From assembly GCA_018287875.1 (NCBI GenBank), contig JAGVVL010000025.1, positions 806,001-870,000 of the forward strand: a stretch of DNA of 64,000 nucleotides, read 5' to 3'. The notes below the pieces were generated by a model. The model ran no database searches. It was not told the origin of the DNA and was given only the letters and a program-made list of their open reading frames with translations. The DNA is from Nigrospora sphaerica. Taxonomy: Eukaryota > Ascomycota > Sordariomycetes > Amphisphaeriales > Apiosporaceae. Every line of letters begins with the position of its first letter. The stretch's first letter is position 1. Positions 35,358 to 47,357 of this stretch are shown here, one piece after another. Made by a program: the position numbers and the translations under genes.

Positions 35358-38300
35358 ATGGCCAACGGCGACGATGTCCACGTAGGTACCGAGACACGGG
35401 CACGGAAAAATTACGGCCAACCTACTCACTGATACTCTGTAGGCGAGGCAAGAGTCTCTGTTCAAATGCGCCAACGCCCTCAACCAGGACAAGTCGAAAG
35501 CGCTAAACGAGAAAATCGATGAACTATGGCAGGTCCTTTCCGCCGCCAAGGCGGGCCAGGGCTGCGCTGCCGAAATGTCGAGCCTGCGGTGGCTTCTTAA
35601 ACAAATGGACGGACCGACCGAAGCCGCCGAACAAGTGCGCCGATACCCCCTGTCGTGGGCCGTCCTCGGCTGCCTTTTCGAAAGGATATCGCTGTTCAAC
35701 CTATCGCGCGTCTTCCTGGAGCGCCGCTTCCTTGCCGTGGTCCAGGCCGCTGCCACCGACATGACGAAACCCGCGGGCGACGACGAGGCCGCGACACAGG
35801 GGACGCCCAAGGCGAAGAAGAGAAAGAGGCAGGACGCGACGACGTTCGATTTACACCAGCTGAGGTCGCGAGAAATGTGCTTCGAGTCGGCCAAAGAACT
35901 ATTTGGTGCGCTGGGCAAGCTCATGTCGCTCCTGGACGAGGCCGTAGGCCCGGCGGGTGAGGATGTTGCGACGGGCGCCGAGCACGTCCAGACGCTCTTT
36001 CGAATCTCTGCCAAGGAGTCCAGGGAGCTCGTCGCCCCTTTGCTGACGCTATGCGACCACGCTCTGGACATAACAGGCACTGAAATGCCCGCGGACCTGG
36101 CCAACTGGATCGGGATCCTGACCTCCATCTGGAGCCTCCACATGGCCAGCAAAGACGAAACCAACGAGTTTGCGACTCATCTCTTCCCCACATCCTGCTG
36201 TATCATCGGACGTCTCGGTGGTCTTCCGGCCCCAGACCGCCGCGAGAGCGCCCAGACTATCGGTACTTTGTGGCTGAAGCAGCTCAGACAGTTGACTGTC
36301 AAAAACCTCATCAACGCGGCCAGAACGACGTATGCGATCACCCAACAACTCGATCCCTTGAGAGTTGCCATGGTGGCATCGGGTCGGTACCTGCCCTTGT
36401 GCGCCCGGGTGGCGTGGAACTTGGCTTTGGCTACAAACCGGCCCGACGACCCCGAGTCCAAGAGAGCCTACGAGTCCTGGAGCAAAAGCGTCTTCGATCT
36501 TTTGTTGGGGGCCCTCGAGGATGAGAACGTGGCGGACACAGAAATTCTGTCCGACATGCTCGACAATGCATGTCTCTTCGACGCCAGTCCAGAACCCAAG
36601 ACTTTGCAGCGGATTTGCACGAAGTACGCCTTACAACAAGAGGTGCAATGGGATTTGCTAGCGAAGGCGCTGCGATGCGACTCGGATTTGTTTGTTTCCG
36701 ACGAGAAGCTGCTGGCCCTGGTTCTGGATCAGACCAAGTCCTTAACGATACAGCACGGCGACGGCTATGGCGAGATTGTCGTCGTCAACATCATCAACCC
36801 ATTGATGCAAGCGTTCAGCCGCTCGCGAAACTTGACTGGCTTCGTGGAAACATGGTTTTCGCAACTTGCGAAGCTGGAGAAGGACGCCCTAATTCCTTTG
36901 GCGCAGACCGTATGGGCCGACCCCAGAATCCGTCAGAAGTTTACAGAGCTCATGCAAAGTTCTCTTTCGACCAAACAAGTCCTCAGCCTCGTTGGTTGGT
37001 TAGGATCGCACGAAACTGTTGGTGGAGGGCCGGGATTGGTGGTCCTGGACGCTCTTTGCCATGCCATCACCCAAGACGATTATATCGACGCCGTAGGCTC
37101 GAGGATCTTCGATCTTGCCTTTCAGAAGTCCCCGGATAAGAAGCTGCCCGAGGCGCTTCAGGCCTTGAGGTGGCGCATCGCGGGCATGACAGTGAGCTGG
37201 CTGACCGCAGAAGGTGCCCACCAAATCTGCTCGACGATCAAGAAAGGGATCTCCAAGGTACTGGACAAGGGTTCGTTTGCCGAATCTGCTACCTTGGAAG
37301 CTTTCAAATGCCTCGGTCAGTTATGCCTGGCGAACTACCCCCAGGGTCGCGATCAAGTGGATCTATCAAAACTTCTGTGTTTGTTCGCTGCGAGGTTGAA
37401 CAAGCAGCTCAAGAAGAACGCCAAGGCGGGGCAGACATCGGACGTTCGGGTATACACCAAGCTTGCATTCTCCGTAATGGTGCGTCTTGCAGGGTCTTCT
37501 CCGTACAAAGATGACGGGGCGCCCGAGAATCTTGCGGAACTGCTCCAGCACATGGTGAAGGAGCCGGTGCAGGACGGGGAGACCTCGCCCCTGCTGGTGT
37601 TGATTGAACAGTCTCTCCAAGACGAGGACAATTCCTTCGAACAGTCCGCGCTGGATATTTTCTTGGATGCAACCATTGGAAAACTCGATGACCTCGAGGG
37701 CTGGGAGATCGACGGGTCCCCATCGAATGTGTCGATCCTGCTGGCTGTGCCGGCGGGTCACTTCACCAAGGAGAGGCGAAAGCGCATTATGTCTTCTTGG
37801 AAGAAGCACACGGCAGGAATAGGCAAGCTGGGCTCTTCCCGGCTGACCTTGAGCTTGTTGGTTAAGGTCATGCGGCAACCTACCTTTTATGATGTACGTG
37901 GAGCGCTGGCAAATACAGCTTGCTGCAGATTGCTAACACTGCGACCAGGGCATCAAGTACGACGACTTGCTTGAGTTTGCGGCAAACCTGTCTACTCTCT
38001 CGGCAGACGACACCATGTTTCTCGAGAGGCTCACCGAGCTCATGGTCAGGTAAGCCGCGGTTCCAGGGATTTTGTCGTGAGACGAGGGTACTAATCGCCT
38101 ATAGCCAAATGTGTGACACCGAGGAACGCGTCGCTGTTGCCTATCTTCAAGAAGTATCCCAGTATGCGCGCAGTCTCGACCTGAAGAAGTCGGAAAACAC
38201 GAACATCCACCTAGCGATTCTCACGGGCGCCGTGTCTGCAATCAAGCGTTGCCGCACTCCTGGAAAGGGGTCTAAGGCCTCGGGAGACGAGGAACTAGTC

Positions 38301-39719
38301 GCCAAATTGAAGCAGCTCATCGAAAAGAACTTGTCACAATTTGCCTCGGACTGGAAGAAGATGCAGGACCAGGCTGACAGCGATGAAAACCTGGCGCGGT
38401 TCGAGGCAACACTTGAGGCAGCCGACACGCTCAAAGGCGAGATCTCGACAACGCCGATAGATCTACCGTCCAAGACGCAGAAACGACTGAGCGAGGCGAG
38501 CCAAAAATTGTGCAGCAGGGGGCATAGCACTGGCTGGAAACTTAGGACGTTCCTCCTCCAGAACTCGAGGACTGCCCTCGACGCCGAAGACGTTGCCGAG
38601 CAGCTGAGCTCAGAATACGCCAGCAGCCCTGATGAGGAGGTCGTGTACAAGTTCCTGGACAGCGCCACCAAGACCTACGACGCGGCCCAGAGACTCGAGC
38701 TTCTTCAGCGACTCGTGGGCACATCCGAGTCCTGGAACGGATCCGCCCTTCCGTGTCTGGCCATGGCGAGGATTGTCGATACAACTCCCGGTTCGTGATT
38801 TCCCTCCTCTCAGTCTTATCATAGAATACAGCTAACCCACGTATCTACAGTTGCGACACCCGCGGCGACGATACCCACGGCCGACGGCGGCGTCTTCGAC
38901 CTGGCGGCCGTGCACAACGCGCTGTCGCTCCGCCTGGCCCAGGCGACCTCGCTGGAGCAATTCCGTGGCATCGCCAAGGCCATGACGGTGCTGCTGGACA
39001 AGCACGCTAACGCGTTGACGCAGTCCAGCATCGAGTTCACCCTGTCGGGCATCGCGGTCGTCTGCTCGACCGCTGACGGGCCCTCGCTCGGCGACAGCGC
39101 GCACGTGGCCGGCGACGTGTTCCAGCAGCTGTGCCGTCTTGCGGCCCTCGTCATCAAGCGCCACCGGCTGCGGCTCGAGGGCCACCACCACCTGCTGGTC
39201 AGCGTGCTCCAGGTGCTGTTGCGGGTGCTCCTCGCGAACCCCGCGACGGTGGCCCCGCGGCGCCCGCGCCAGCAGCAGCAGCCGCCGTCCGCCCCGTCGT
39301 CGTCGTCATCGTCGTCGTTCCTGTGCCCGCCGTGGCTGAGCGCCGGCGGGCGGCGGCTCCAGGCGCGGCACGCGGCGCAGCTGGCGCGCCTGCTGACGCT
39401 GACGTGCGAGCCGTCGGCGGCGGCCGTGGCGCGCTGGTCGGCGGCGCGGTCGCTCGACAGCGCGACCGACGCGGCCAAGCGCTCGGCCGGCCGCCACCTC
39501 TACCGCGTGCTGCTGCTCTACCTCCGGCTGCAGCTCGAAGATGGCGGCGTGCCCCGCGCCCTCGGCCGCGCCCTCGCGCCCGGCCTCTACTCGGTCCTCG
39601 GCGTCACACCCGAGGGCGCCCTCCGCGTCCTCAACGAGTCCCTCGACGCCAACGGCCGCGCCGTCTTCCGCCTCCTCTACGCCGACTACAAGAAGCACGG
39701 CAAGTGGACTGGCGTCTAG
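35358..39719 (+). CDS. URB2: Nucleolar 60S ribosome biogenesis protein Urb2/Npa2
   Basis: Urb2 acts in early pre-60S particles in the nucleolus. Exons are 35358-35381, 35443-37893, 37949-38049, 38105-38790 and 38851-39719; all phases agree and give 1376 residues. The start MANGDDVH is followed in exon 2 by QESLFKCANALNQDKSKALNEKIDELW. The N-terminal region is long and helical. The C-terminal Urb2/Npa2 domain runs through exon 5 (ALSLRLAQATSLEQFRGIAKAM..) to DYKKHGKWTGV. The last intron uses a GTTCGT donor. Exon 5 carries a Gln/Ser-rich insert (PRQQQQPPSAPSSSSSSSF) and is far more GC-rich at third codon positions than exons 1-4. Size exceeds yeast Urb2 (about 1170), as in other filamentous fungi. 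Confidence 0.9.
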
Positions 39720-40563
39720 TAGGCGGGCCAGGGCTGGTATTTTCTCCCAAAAGGAGAGCGTGGGGGCGTGCTTCGTTGTTCTTCGTCTTTGGGCTGTTTT
39801 CAAAATAGAACGGGCGGCGCCGATGGGTCTCGACTTGGGCAATGTCACTGCTCAACGGCTTCTGCGTGGTTCCATTAGAAACGCCCTTGATTTTGGTAAA
39901 AGTGGCAAGACGAAAAGACGCCTTGCAGATGGCGAATAACCGATAGTTCTTGCACGTCTGGGCTTCATGAACCGCCTAGCGGACGAAACACATGGCGACG
40001 GGTATCGCGAACCAGTCACAAGCCGAGCTTTCTTTACAGATGAACGTCGTCGCCGAATCGATTCAGTATCATGCATCACCCGGTACCACGCGGCGACCGC
40101 GGGGCTTGTGCGTTTGTCAGGTAGGTAGGAACCTGAGCGGGGGGTTGGGTCGGTGGGGGAAGGTAATAGGATGGAAAGGGGACAGGGATAGCGAGGATCG
40201 TATGGGAATCAGCTTCGTTGACTATATTTCGCACGTACTCTGTATACTGGACTCGTATAACAGGCTCCTGGGGGTAAACGTCGAGTCCCTGGGGCTGTTC
40301 TTCGCGCAAGCGAGAGGCACGAACGGACTCCTCCACAAGACGAACCGGACGAGGCGCCTTCTTAGCCCATCAGACGACAGTGAAGCCGTAGCATCCACGC
40401 GACAGTCTTGCACTCCTCCGAGCTTCGGATGTGATGATATCAAGTAATATTACCGGACCGCCGCAGGCAAGATGCCGCCGTCCTTTCGCCGGGGCCGGGG
40501 CCCCTGGCCCTGAGCTGGCGCGCCGCACAGCCACCAACCCGCGGTGTTCGCCGGTCTGGTTGC
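39720..40563. other. Intergenic, convergent 3' flanks of URB2 and the next gene
   Basis: Spacer of 844 bp between stop codons. No feature beyond short chance frames. Confidence 0.65.
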
Positions 40564-41124
40564 TCACGCCGGGCCGGCGTCCTCTTCCTCGTCGTCCTCG
40601 CCATCAGCGGCCTCCTCGCGAGTCGGGGGCAGCTCGTGCTGGGCGGCGAGCTGGGCGGCGGTACGGTCGGCCTCCTGCCGAAAGGCGTCGTCGAGGAAGG
40701 CGGCATCGCGGCCGGCGCCCTCGAGCTCGCGGCGGGCGATGCGGATGAGGGCGGCGGCGAGGGTGCGGAGCTCGTCGGCAGCGAGGCCGTCGGCGGCGCG
40801 GCGCGCGGCGTATGCCTGCAGGAATTCGGGGAGGGTGTCGCGGAAGCGCAGCCAGGGGTCGCGGGCGTCGCGCCAGGCGCCGGCGTCGGCGTCCCAGGCC
40901 TCGTCGACGCGGTAGCCAAAGTGGCCGTCGAAGGCAGCCTTGGCCTTGAGGTGCTTGGCCGTCAGGATGGAGCCGACGGCCTTCTCGCGCGCGTACTTGG
41001 GCGCGTTACGCTTGGCGTCGGCCTCGCGCTGCTCCAGCGTGCGCGGCTTGTACTTGACGTTGGCCAGCTCGTTCAGGCTGCGCTCCTCAAAGGGCAGGCT
41101 CGGCAGGGACGGCGGCGCGGCCAT
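40564..41124 (-). CDS. Uncharacterised 186-residue protein, acidic C-terminus
   Basis: Single exon. The start MAAPPSLPSLPFEERSL is preferred to the longer frame beginning at 41277, whose added residues are Thr/Pro/Arg-rich and leader-like. Residues about 17-60 form a strongly structured-looking block: NELANVKYKPRTLEQREADA then PKYAREKAVGSILTAKHLK. Next come a WLRFRDTLPEFLQAY segment and two Ala/Arg-rich helices. The C-terminus is an acidic EEAADGEDDEEED tail. No signal peptide or membrane segment is seen. I do not recognise the family. Codon use is extremely GC-biased, like the neighbouring URB2 exon 5, and this also creates long antisense frames. Confidence 0.7.
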   Translation of the reverse strand: MAAPPSLPSLPFEERSLNELANVKYKPRTLEQREADAKRNAPKYAREKAVGSILTAKHLKAKAAFDGHFGYRVDEAWDADAGAWRDARDPWLRFRDTLPEFLQAYAARRAADGLAADELRTLAAALIRIARRELEGAGRDAAFLDDAFRQEADRTAAQLAAQHELPPTREEAADGEDDEEEDAGPA

Positions 41125-41999
41125 GGTGCGGAAGCGGATGAGGGGTGGGGGACACGCAAGGTTTGGTAACCCTGAACGACGGAGGGGACAGGGGCGAGTC
41201 GACGAGTCGATGTCGGAGGGGTAGTGAGTAGTAATCGTAACAGTGGTGGGAGTACTTGCAGTGGGGGGAACGAGCAAGTCCTTGGTAACTGGGGAAAAGG
41301 GGGGGGGAAGGGAGTTATCGAGGGCGGGACAAGACCCTGGCTAGGCGTTGGTCGAGTGGACGGATGGATAGCGGCAGACGATCTTCAGGGTCACTGCCCC
41401 ACCGTGACTTGACGTCAGAGGAAGTATCCTTGACAACTTCGAAAACCCAAGAAGAGCGGCAGCGTGTACCCGTTGCAGACAGGCCTGGGGATGTTGTGTG
41501 TCTTGGAGCTGAGCTGATCGAGGGACGGTTGGTTGATCAAACTGTAGTTGCTTCTATGTTTGAACGTGGGGGGAAGCGGTTTCGTAGTCGGCAGCCGACC
41601 CTGCCAGGGAGGTGTAGTGGGACTGCATATGCACCTTCCCGTCTTTAGGTGCTCTGCTGTGCTGGTACCCTCGGACCGCAAACAACCGGAAGACGATGCA
41701 CTAGGCGAAGTAGCTACTATTCAAGTGCAGGCTCTTAAAAAGTGAAGCAGCGCTCAATACGGAGGTAACTAGTAGTAGTACCTAGGCTCGGGGGACCGAC
41801 TTAACGCCCAGGCAAATCACACGCTGCATACGACATCCAAGACCCCATCGAGGTTATTGTCATGTTTTCAGGCAAGAACGGGGTACCTATGCTCACTCAT
41901 AATTTCACCCCAATTTGGCAAAGAGAATGGCGCTTCCTCCCTTTCCTACTTCTCATTCGTGCCAGCAGTAAGACTTGGCCTTTGCCGCCCTCGCCGCCT
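41125..41999. other. Intergenic upstream of the 186-residue protein gene
   Basis: Contains the promoter of the gene at 40564-41124 and the 3' flank of ADI1. Only small chance frames are present. A G-rich run is at about 41297-41307. Confidence 0.6.
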
Positions 42000-42913
42000 T
42001 TAGCTGCTGTACTGGGAGACATACGCCTTGCGGTGCTCGTTACTCTCCAGCTCCTCGCTCCTGTTCAGGGGTGTCCACTTGGGCTCGTCCTTGAACAGCC
42101 GCATGGCCTGAATGTACTGCACCCCTCCCGTGTTAGCTCGCCGCACTCCTGGGCAGGAAAGCAGACTCACGTTGCTCTCGGCCGTGGTGAAACGGTGGTA
42201 GATGCCGGGCGGCAGGATGATCAGATCGTCCTGGCTCCGTTATTAGTTGGTGCGCTCTCCCATGAATGCTGCGTCTTCCACAACCACCACCAGCGGCGAG
42301 CGCATCCGCCTCCCCATCCCACGGGATTCCGCCACCGCCACCATCACCACCGGCGTCTTCGCCAAGCCTCCGTACAAACTACATAAGCAGGCGCTGGGGT
42401 TCGGAGCCGACTCACCTTCTCCAAGTGAATGCGGATCCACTCGTCGCCGTGGCTGCGGACGTCAAAGTAGCCGTGGCCATCGCGGATGTAGCGGATCTCC
42501 TCGTCCTCGTGCAGGTGCTCGTGGAAGAAGGACCGCACCTTGTCCTCGTACACGTCGCCCATCTTCTCGGGGCTGACGGTGATCTCGTCGCGGTTCCGGT
42601 AGCCGCGCTCCGCCGCCAGCGCGTTGACGCCCTCGAGCGCCGGCTGGTGTGAGTACAGCACGCCCACGCGCTCCAGGTCCGCCACGCTCACGCTCTTGCC
42701 CGAGTCGTGCGGCAGGCGTTGGTCGCCCTAGGTCGCCCGGCCCGCTCATGTTAGCAGCTTTGCGCGTATGTGACAGCGCCTGCGTGACTACGACGGCCCT
42801 CTCATCTCCGTGAGATGCCGCCGCTGTGGGATGGGCGAGGCGGGGTCGCGATGCCGGTATTGCAGCGCGCGGCACGGGCTTACCTCGAGGTTGTCGTAGT
42901 AGTATGCGCGCAT
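42000..42913 (-). CDS. ADI1: Acireductone dioxygenase (ARD)
   Basis: Oxidises acireductone to 2-keto-4-methylthiobutyrate in the methionine salvage pathway. It is a cytosolic cupin with one bound metal. Four exons: 42913-42884, 42727-42416, 42230-42171 and 42116-42000; introns of 156, 185 and 54 bp are all GT-AG and in phase 0. The product has 172 residues, close to the usual 179. MRAYYYDN at the start and the [13 protein letters not shown] block are diagnostic. The metal ligands are H81, H83, E87 and H126 (in GIYHRF). The C-terminal [14 protein letters not shown] matches the family. Most other intron-bearing genes here also have small first exons; here exon 1 codes for 10 residues only. Confidence 0.96.
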
Positions 42914-43744
42914 TGTGGCTGTTGTCACAGTTGTCTGCGTTAAATCTGGATACCCACGTCGGGAAATGTCTCGGGACAAGATCTCATGTAAGTCTGACGG
43001 ACTTGGGGTCTTGGATCATCCATGCCCAATTCCCGGCGGCCTGCCCTGACGGTTTGCCCCGCCAAAAAAAGCCCAAAGCACGCAATTTAGCGCTGGTACG
43101 GGTGACGTCGGAGACGGTATATCCGGTGGGGCTGCCCGTTTTCTGTGAGGGGGACTGGGAGACGATGAAGGCGCAAACCCAACTATAAAACGGTTCGATG
43201 CGATGCTGTCTCAGATTTCGCGAACATCCTTTCGAAGCCAGATTTTCCGTTCGCGAAGTGCCTGATGGCCGTTTGTCATGACCCGAACCTTCGCTGGTGC
43301 GGCTCCGATGCAGCCGCGCCACCAAATCATCGGCATCGGTACCGCTGATAACAAGACCACGACACGTCCACACTATGTGTAGCTACTTCAACCCAGGTGA
43401 TCTGTTAAGTTCTAATGTAAACAAGCGGCCCGCTGTGGTGGGTGCTTCAGAAATGGGTAAATGTACAGCCAACGGTCCTTTTACTGCCCATATCTCTTTC
43501 TCTAAGGCTCCCGGCATCTCTTGCGAGTGCCGAACCGTGTTCATAAAAATGTATCGTAGTTGCATGCCGCTAAAAGAAAGAACAGACAAGTCTCACTGAC
43601 TCCAACCCTGGTGCCATAACATGCCATGATGATCAAGGTATCCCAGTAAACGCCGCCGTTCCAAGGACTTTGGTGCCGTACTCCGAATGCAATAATTGAC
43701 AAACCAATGGAAAACCGTGTCTCTCGTCTTGCGCCACGCGAATC
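42914..43744. other. Intergenic, ADI1 promoter and derlin 3' flank
   Basis: A plus-strand TATAAAA at 43184-43190 precedes a 100-residue frame (43297-43599) that shows no domain, so no plus-strand gene is claimed. ADI1 reads the other way from 42913. Confidence 0.5.
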
Positions 43745-44573
43745 TCACCGAACCTCGGCTGCGGCCAAGTCCGGGCCACCGGCGACGGCAAACTCATTAT
43801 CAATGGCGGTCGCGGCCTCCTCGCGCGGTCGCCCCTCAAACAGTCGTCGCCACCAGCCCGGAGGATCGAGGGGCCGCGAGCCGTTGTGCATGGGCGGGTA
43901 GACGTCGGTGAAGAAGTACCAGATATGACCGATGACGACGCCCATGATCTCATCCTTAGGAATCGTGCCGTGCATCACCAGGCTGAAACCCATGAGCACC
44001 CACGGCAGGTACGGCGCAGTGAACACGAGCAGGCCCAGGAAACTCAAGCGTGTGTCGGGATTTCGCCGCGACCAGATGTAGACCAGCGTCGAGGAAAGAG
44101 GATGGCCGAGGAATGGCATAGAAACCATGGGTGAGAGGATCAGGAGAAAGGCCATCGAGTAGACCAGTAGCCACGAGAAGTGGGCGGGGGATCGGCCGGA
44201 CGACTCCTCGAGGAGGCGCGAGTATCGTTGCAGGAAGTAGACCTGGAAAAGCAGATCGAGGGAAAAGGGTCCGAAGTAAAGGAAGGTTGTCAACATGCGC
44301 CAGTACTGCGCGGAATAGCCAGTCAGTCAGTATTACGTTGTGCTGCGCACCGCGCTTACGGGGCAGGGCAGATTGGTTGCTAAGACTCACCTCGCCTTTC
44401 GTGAAGACAGTCCGAACGCTGTAGAACAGCTGGAAGGGCGTGACCATCTGGCACTGTACCAGGAAGCTCGTCACAACAGTGGCCACGGTCCACCAGCGGG
44501 TACATATGGGCATCTCCCAGAACCATGATTCTAGAGGGTTGCGCCCGCCATCGCCGGGGATCATTTGATCCAT
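43745..44573 (-). CDS. Derlin (Der1-like ER membrane protein)
   Basis: Derlins are inactive rhomboid-fold proteins that move misfolded proteins across the ER membrane for degradation. Exons 44573-44391 and 44305-43745 (85-bp intron, GTGAGT to CAG) give 247 residues. The N-terminus has PICTRWWTVATVV, followed by the conserved FYSVRTVFTKGEYWRMLTTF block containing the derlin WR motif. Later hydrophobic segments include SMAFLLILSPM, the LSFLGLLVFTAPYLPWVLMGF region and GVVIGHIWYFFTDVYP. The soluble tail is about 40 residues with WWRRLFEGR. Length and tail suit a Der1/Dfm1-type protein, but I cannot decide between them. The start at 44573 is preferred to 44672 because the upstream residues are Pro/Ser/Arg-rich. 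Confidence 0.93.
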
Positions 44574-45688
44574 GGCTGCGCTGGGGCCTCGTGACTGGTG
44601 GTGGCGGTGGTTGTGCGGTTGCGATGGCCGAGGGAAATCGGAACGGGGTATGCGAAGGGACAGCTGGCGCAAACTGCGGCGGGCTGTACGGGAGTTGCGG
44701 TCGATCGGACGTGGATGGGTGGAGGGGATCCGCTGGTAATATAGGGTGAAGAGGAAGAGGATGTGAATGCGGTGACGGTTACGGATTGTATCGTTTGGGA
44801 TTCGAACCGGCGGGAAGGTAATGTGGCTTTATGCGGCTGGTCGGATGAATCCAACATTCGTCGTCACTGGTCAGATCGGCTCACTTGCGTCCTCAAACGC
44901 TGGACCTATCGATTGCGCTGAGGCCAGGGTGGGTTCGGCGGGCTGGCTGACTGGGTGGACGCCAAGAGTCGTCGGTCGTGGGGTTCGGCGAGTTGGAAAC
45001 GGTACTTGGTATGGGACGTGACTAGGGGTGCCATACCAAGGGGGAATGACAAAATAAATTACCCAGCACCTCTACCAGAGCTAGAGCAGAGGGGTGTACT
45101 AATATGTAGCCGAAGCGTTCTTTTTTGTCACCCACTTGCATGTCTGGGTACGTATCTTCAGCAGGCAAACTGGAGCAAGTTACCCCATTAACTTCCCGCC
45201 GCTTCCGACGGGGAGGAAAACGAGCCACAGGTGGCTTCAATCAATGGCCATTGTCATTGTGACAAGACCCCCGCTTCGCCAGCCCATTAGTCCAAAAACG
45301 GGGTGGCTGGTCGCGCTTCCCGCGTCGAATCGCGCTCTTTTCGCGATGCGCTTGCGTTACCTCGCGGAGCTCTAGGGACATTCCATACCCGCCATTTGAC
45401 ATCTGTCGCAATTCCTCTCCCTCTCTTCGCTTCGGCTTCTCTTCATTTGGCCCAATCCCTTCCCATTCTTTCTTCTGGAATGCTACTTCTTCATTGATCA
45501 TTCTTCCCAATTGACTTTCCCCAGCTTTGGCGCATCCCCGCGTCATCGAAGCTTCCCGTCCCTCTATGTGACTTGCGACCACGCTGCCGTTTGTCGCCGT
45601 CGGCGCTGCCACCGGATTCTGAGGCGTGACCTCTTGCTACCTCGCCGGCGCAGCCCGACGCCAGCTGCACCAAGCTCAGCTCGCTTCA
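44574..45688. promoter_or_regulatory. Divergent region between derlin and CENP-A genes
   Basis: Spacer of 1115 bp with both promoters. The CENP-A proximal half (45400-45680) is C/T-rich. A GGTTCGAATCCC-like B-box motif on the minus strand at 44769-44781 has no cloverleaf around it. Confidence 0.55.
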
Positions 45689-46267
45689 ATGCCTCCTAAG
45701 CTGGCCTCGCCTGCTGCCAGCGGTGCCGGCAGAGGCAAGCCTAAAGGTGCTGATCGATCTTCCACGAAGACCAATCGCCGAGTGTCGGCCACACAACGTG
45801 AGTTGGGACCCATTGCGAACACCGTCGCCCTACTTGCCCTGTCGCTGACTTGACATTTCGCAGCTGGCGACCCTGTTCCCGTTGGAAAGAAAAGGCGCTA
45901 TCGCCCTGGCACTCTTGCTTTGCGGGAAATTCGGAAACTGCAGAATGGTACCGAATTGCTGATTCGAAAGCTCCCCTTCGCCCGGCTGGTAAGATAGCCC
46001 CCGATTCTGTCTACGCCGCCGCTATACCAAGCTGCTGACCCCAGTGTTCAGGTGCGTGAAATAGCTCTGGAGTTTCGACCCAAGGACGAGGGCATGCGAT
46101 GGCAGTCACAGGCCATCATGGCACTGCAGGAAGCTTCCGAAGCTTTCCTCGTCCACCTCTTCGAAGACACCAATCTGTGTGCTATCCACGCCAAGCGAGT
46201 CACAATCATGCAGAAAGACATCCAGTTGGCGCGGCGCATCCGCGGCGTGTGGGGTGGCATTGGATAA
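45689..46267 (+). CDS. CSE4: Centromeric histone H3 variant CENP-A
   Basis: Replaces H3 in centromeric nucleosomes and marks the kinetochore site. Exons 45689-45797, 45864-45988 and 46052-46267 are in phase and give 149 residues. The N-terminal tail of about 40 residues is Lys/Arg/Ser/Pro-rich and unlike canonical H3. The histone fold begins at [15 protein letters not shown] and continues through [15 protein letters not shown]. Loop 1, [11 protein letters not shown], is longer than in H3 and contains Trp, a CENP-A hallmark. [31 protein letters not shown] follows, then VWGGIG as C-terminus. Canonical H3 in this group starts ARTKQTARKS, absent here. Confidence 0.96.
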
Positions 46268-47357
46268 ACCCCACGAGGAGCGTCGAAATGGGTCGTGTCT
46301 CCGCCGGCTCACCCCGACGGAAGAGGAACGCTTGCACGACATGCTATCCTCACGCATTGCGACAAGTAGGAGTATGGGTTCTGTTTACATTGCACGGCTG
46401 GAATGCGTTGGCGTTGGGGAAATTTTGTCTGACATCTGTACGATTGGTCGCGACAGGCCCAATGGGGTTGAACATGCTTCGAATTTCCAGTGGTACAGAC
46501 AGCGGTGGGCTGTCGACAAAAGCGTGTCCGCCACTTCTTGCTATTTTTGCTTTAGGACGGATGTTGGAGGACAATGTAGTCCAGACTCCCGGCCAGGGTA
46601 TGACGGGGAATTATGGCCCGTTTGTCACCTCGCGGTGTTGGATATATCAATTTTGAATGCCTCCAAATTGAAGTATGACTCTGCCTACAAGCAGCCTGTA
46701 CGATTGCTTCTTCCAGCATCCTGTTCTTGTATGGCATTCCATGATAGGTATGGATATATGCACTCAGTTTGAACGTGGAACTCCGCGGCCTATATTGTCC
46801 TTCCTACCCCATACACGCCGTACTTGAGGATGTCAGTACATAGGTATGTACACGGATACGCACCAGCAGATTACCCGGCTAGGAAGTGCCAGTGGAACCA
46901 GGCCTGATACGACCTCACAAGGTGCTCCAAGGGGCGAACGTGGATACCAAGCCTAGCCGGTTGGCATAATTTATACGGCAACCAAGCGAATGGAAGCTCC
47001 AGCTGTACGAGTATGTATGCGCCAGGCCAAGATGATTCCGGAGTGTGGAGGGCAACAACATGCCTCCACTCTTGTACATACTGAGTAGTAGCCGTGATCC
47101 ACCCGATTCTACTGCGTTGGTACTCTGGTCAACTGGATCGTAGCTCCGAACTAGTCGATATGAGGCTAGACCCTATCCCACTGCCCCGCCACAAGGGCTC
47201 GTCTGCACAAGCCACATTCACCACACGCACGCCCTAACAATTCAAAGGCGGATAATAAATTTCCTGCGGCTTCTTCTTTCGGCCTTGGACTTCGCAACTA
47301 ACATTCAGCAGCAACACCAACGGAGCCCGTCGCCAGTTCGTCAAAGCAGCCGCGACA
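46268..47357. other. Intergenic between CENP-A and uL15 genes
   Basis: CENP-A 3' flank, then the uL15 promoter. The last 140 bases, with CACGCCCTAAC and C/T tracts, look like the leader of a highly expressed gene. No other gene is supportable. Confidence 0.6.

Noticed and set aside
40636..41169. 177-residue plus-strand frame opposite the 186-residue gene
   Set aside because: Gly/Val/Ala-rich antisense translation of GC-saturated codons.
43297..43599. 100-residue frame downstream of a TATAAAA at 43184
   Set aside because: No domain, signal or conservation clue; a TATA-like word alone is weak evidence.
44769..44781. tRNA B-box-like GGTTCGAATCCC on the minus strand
   Set aside because: Flanking bases do not form a T-stem, and no A-box or acceptor stem is present.
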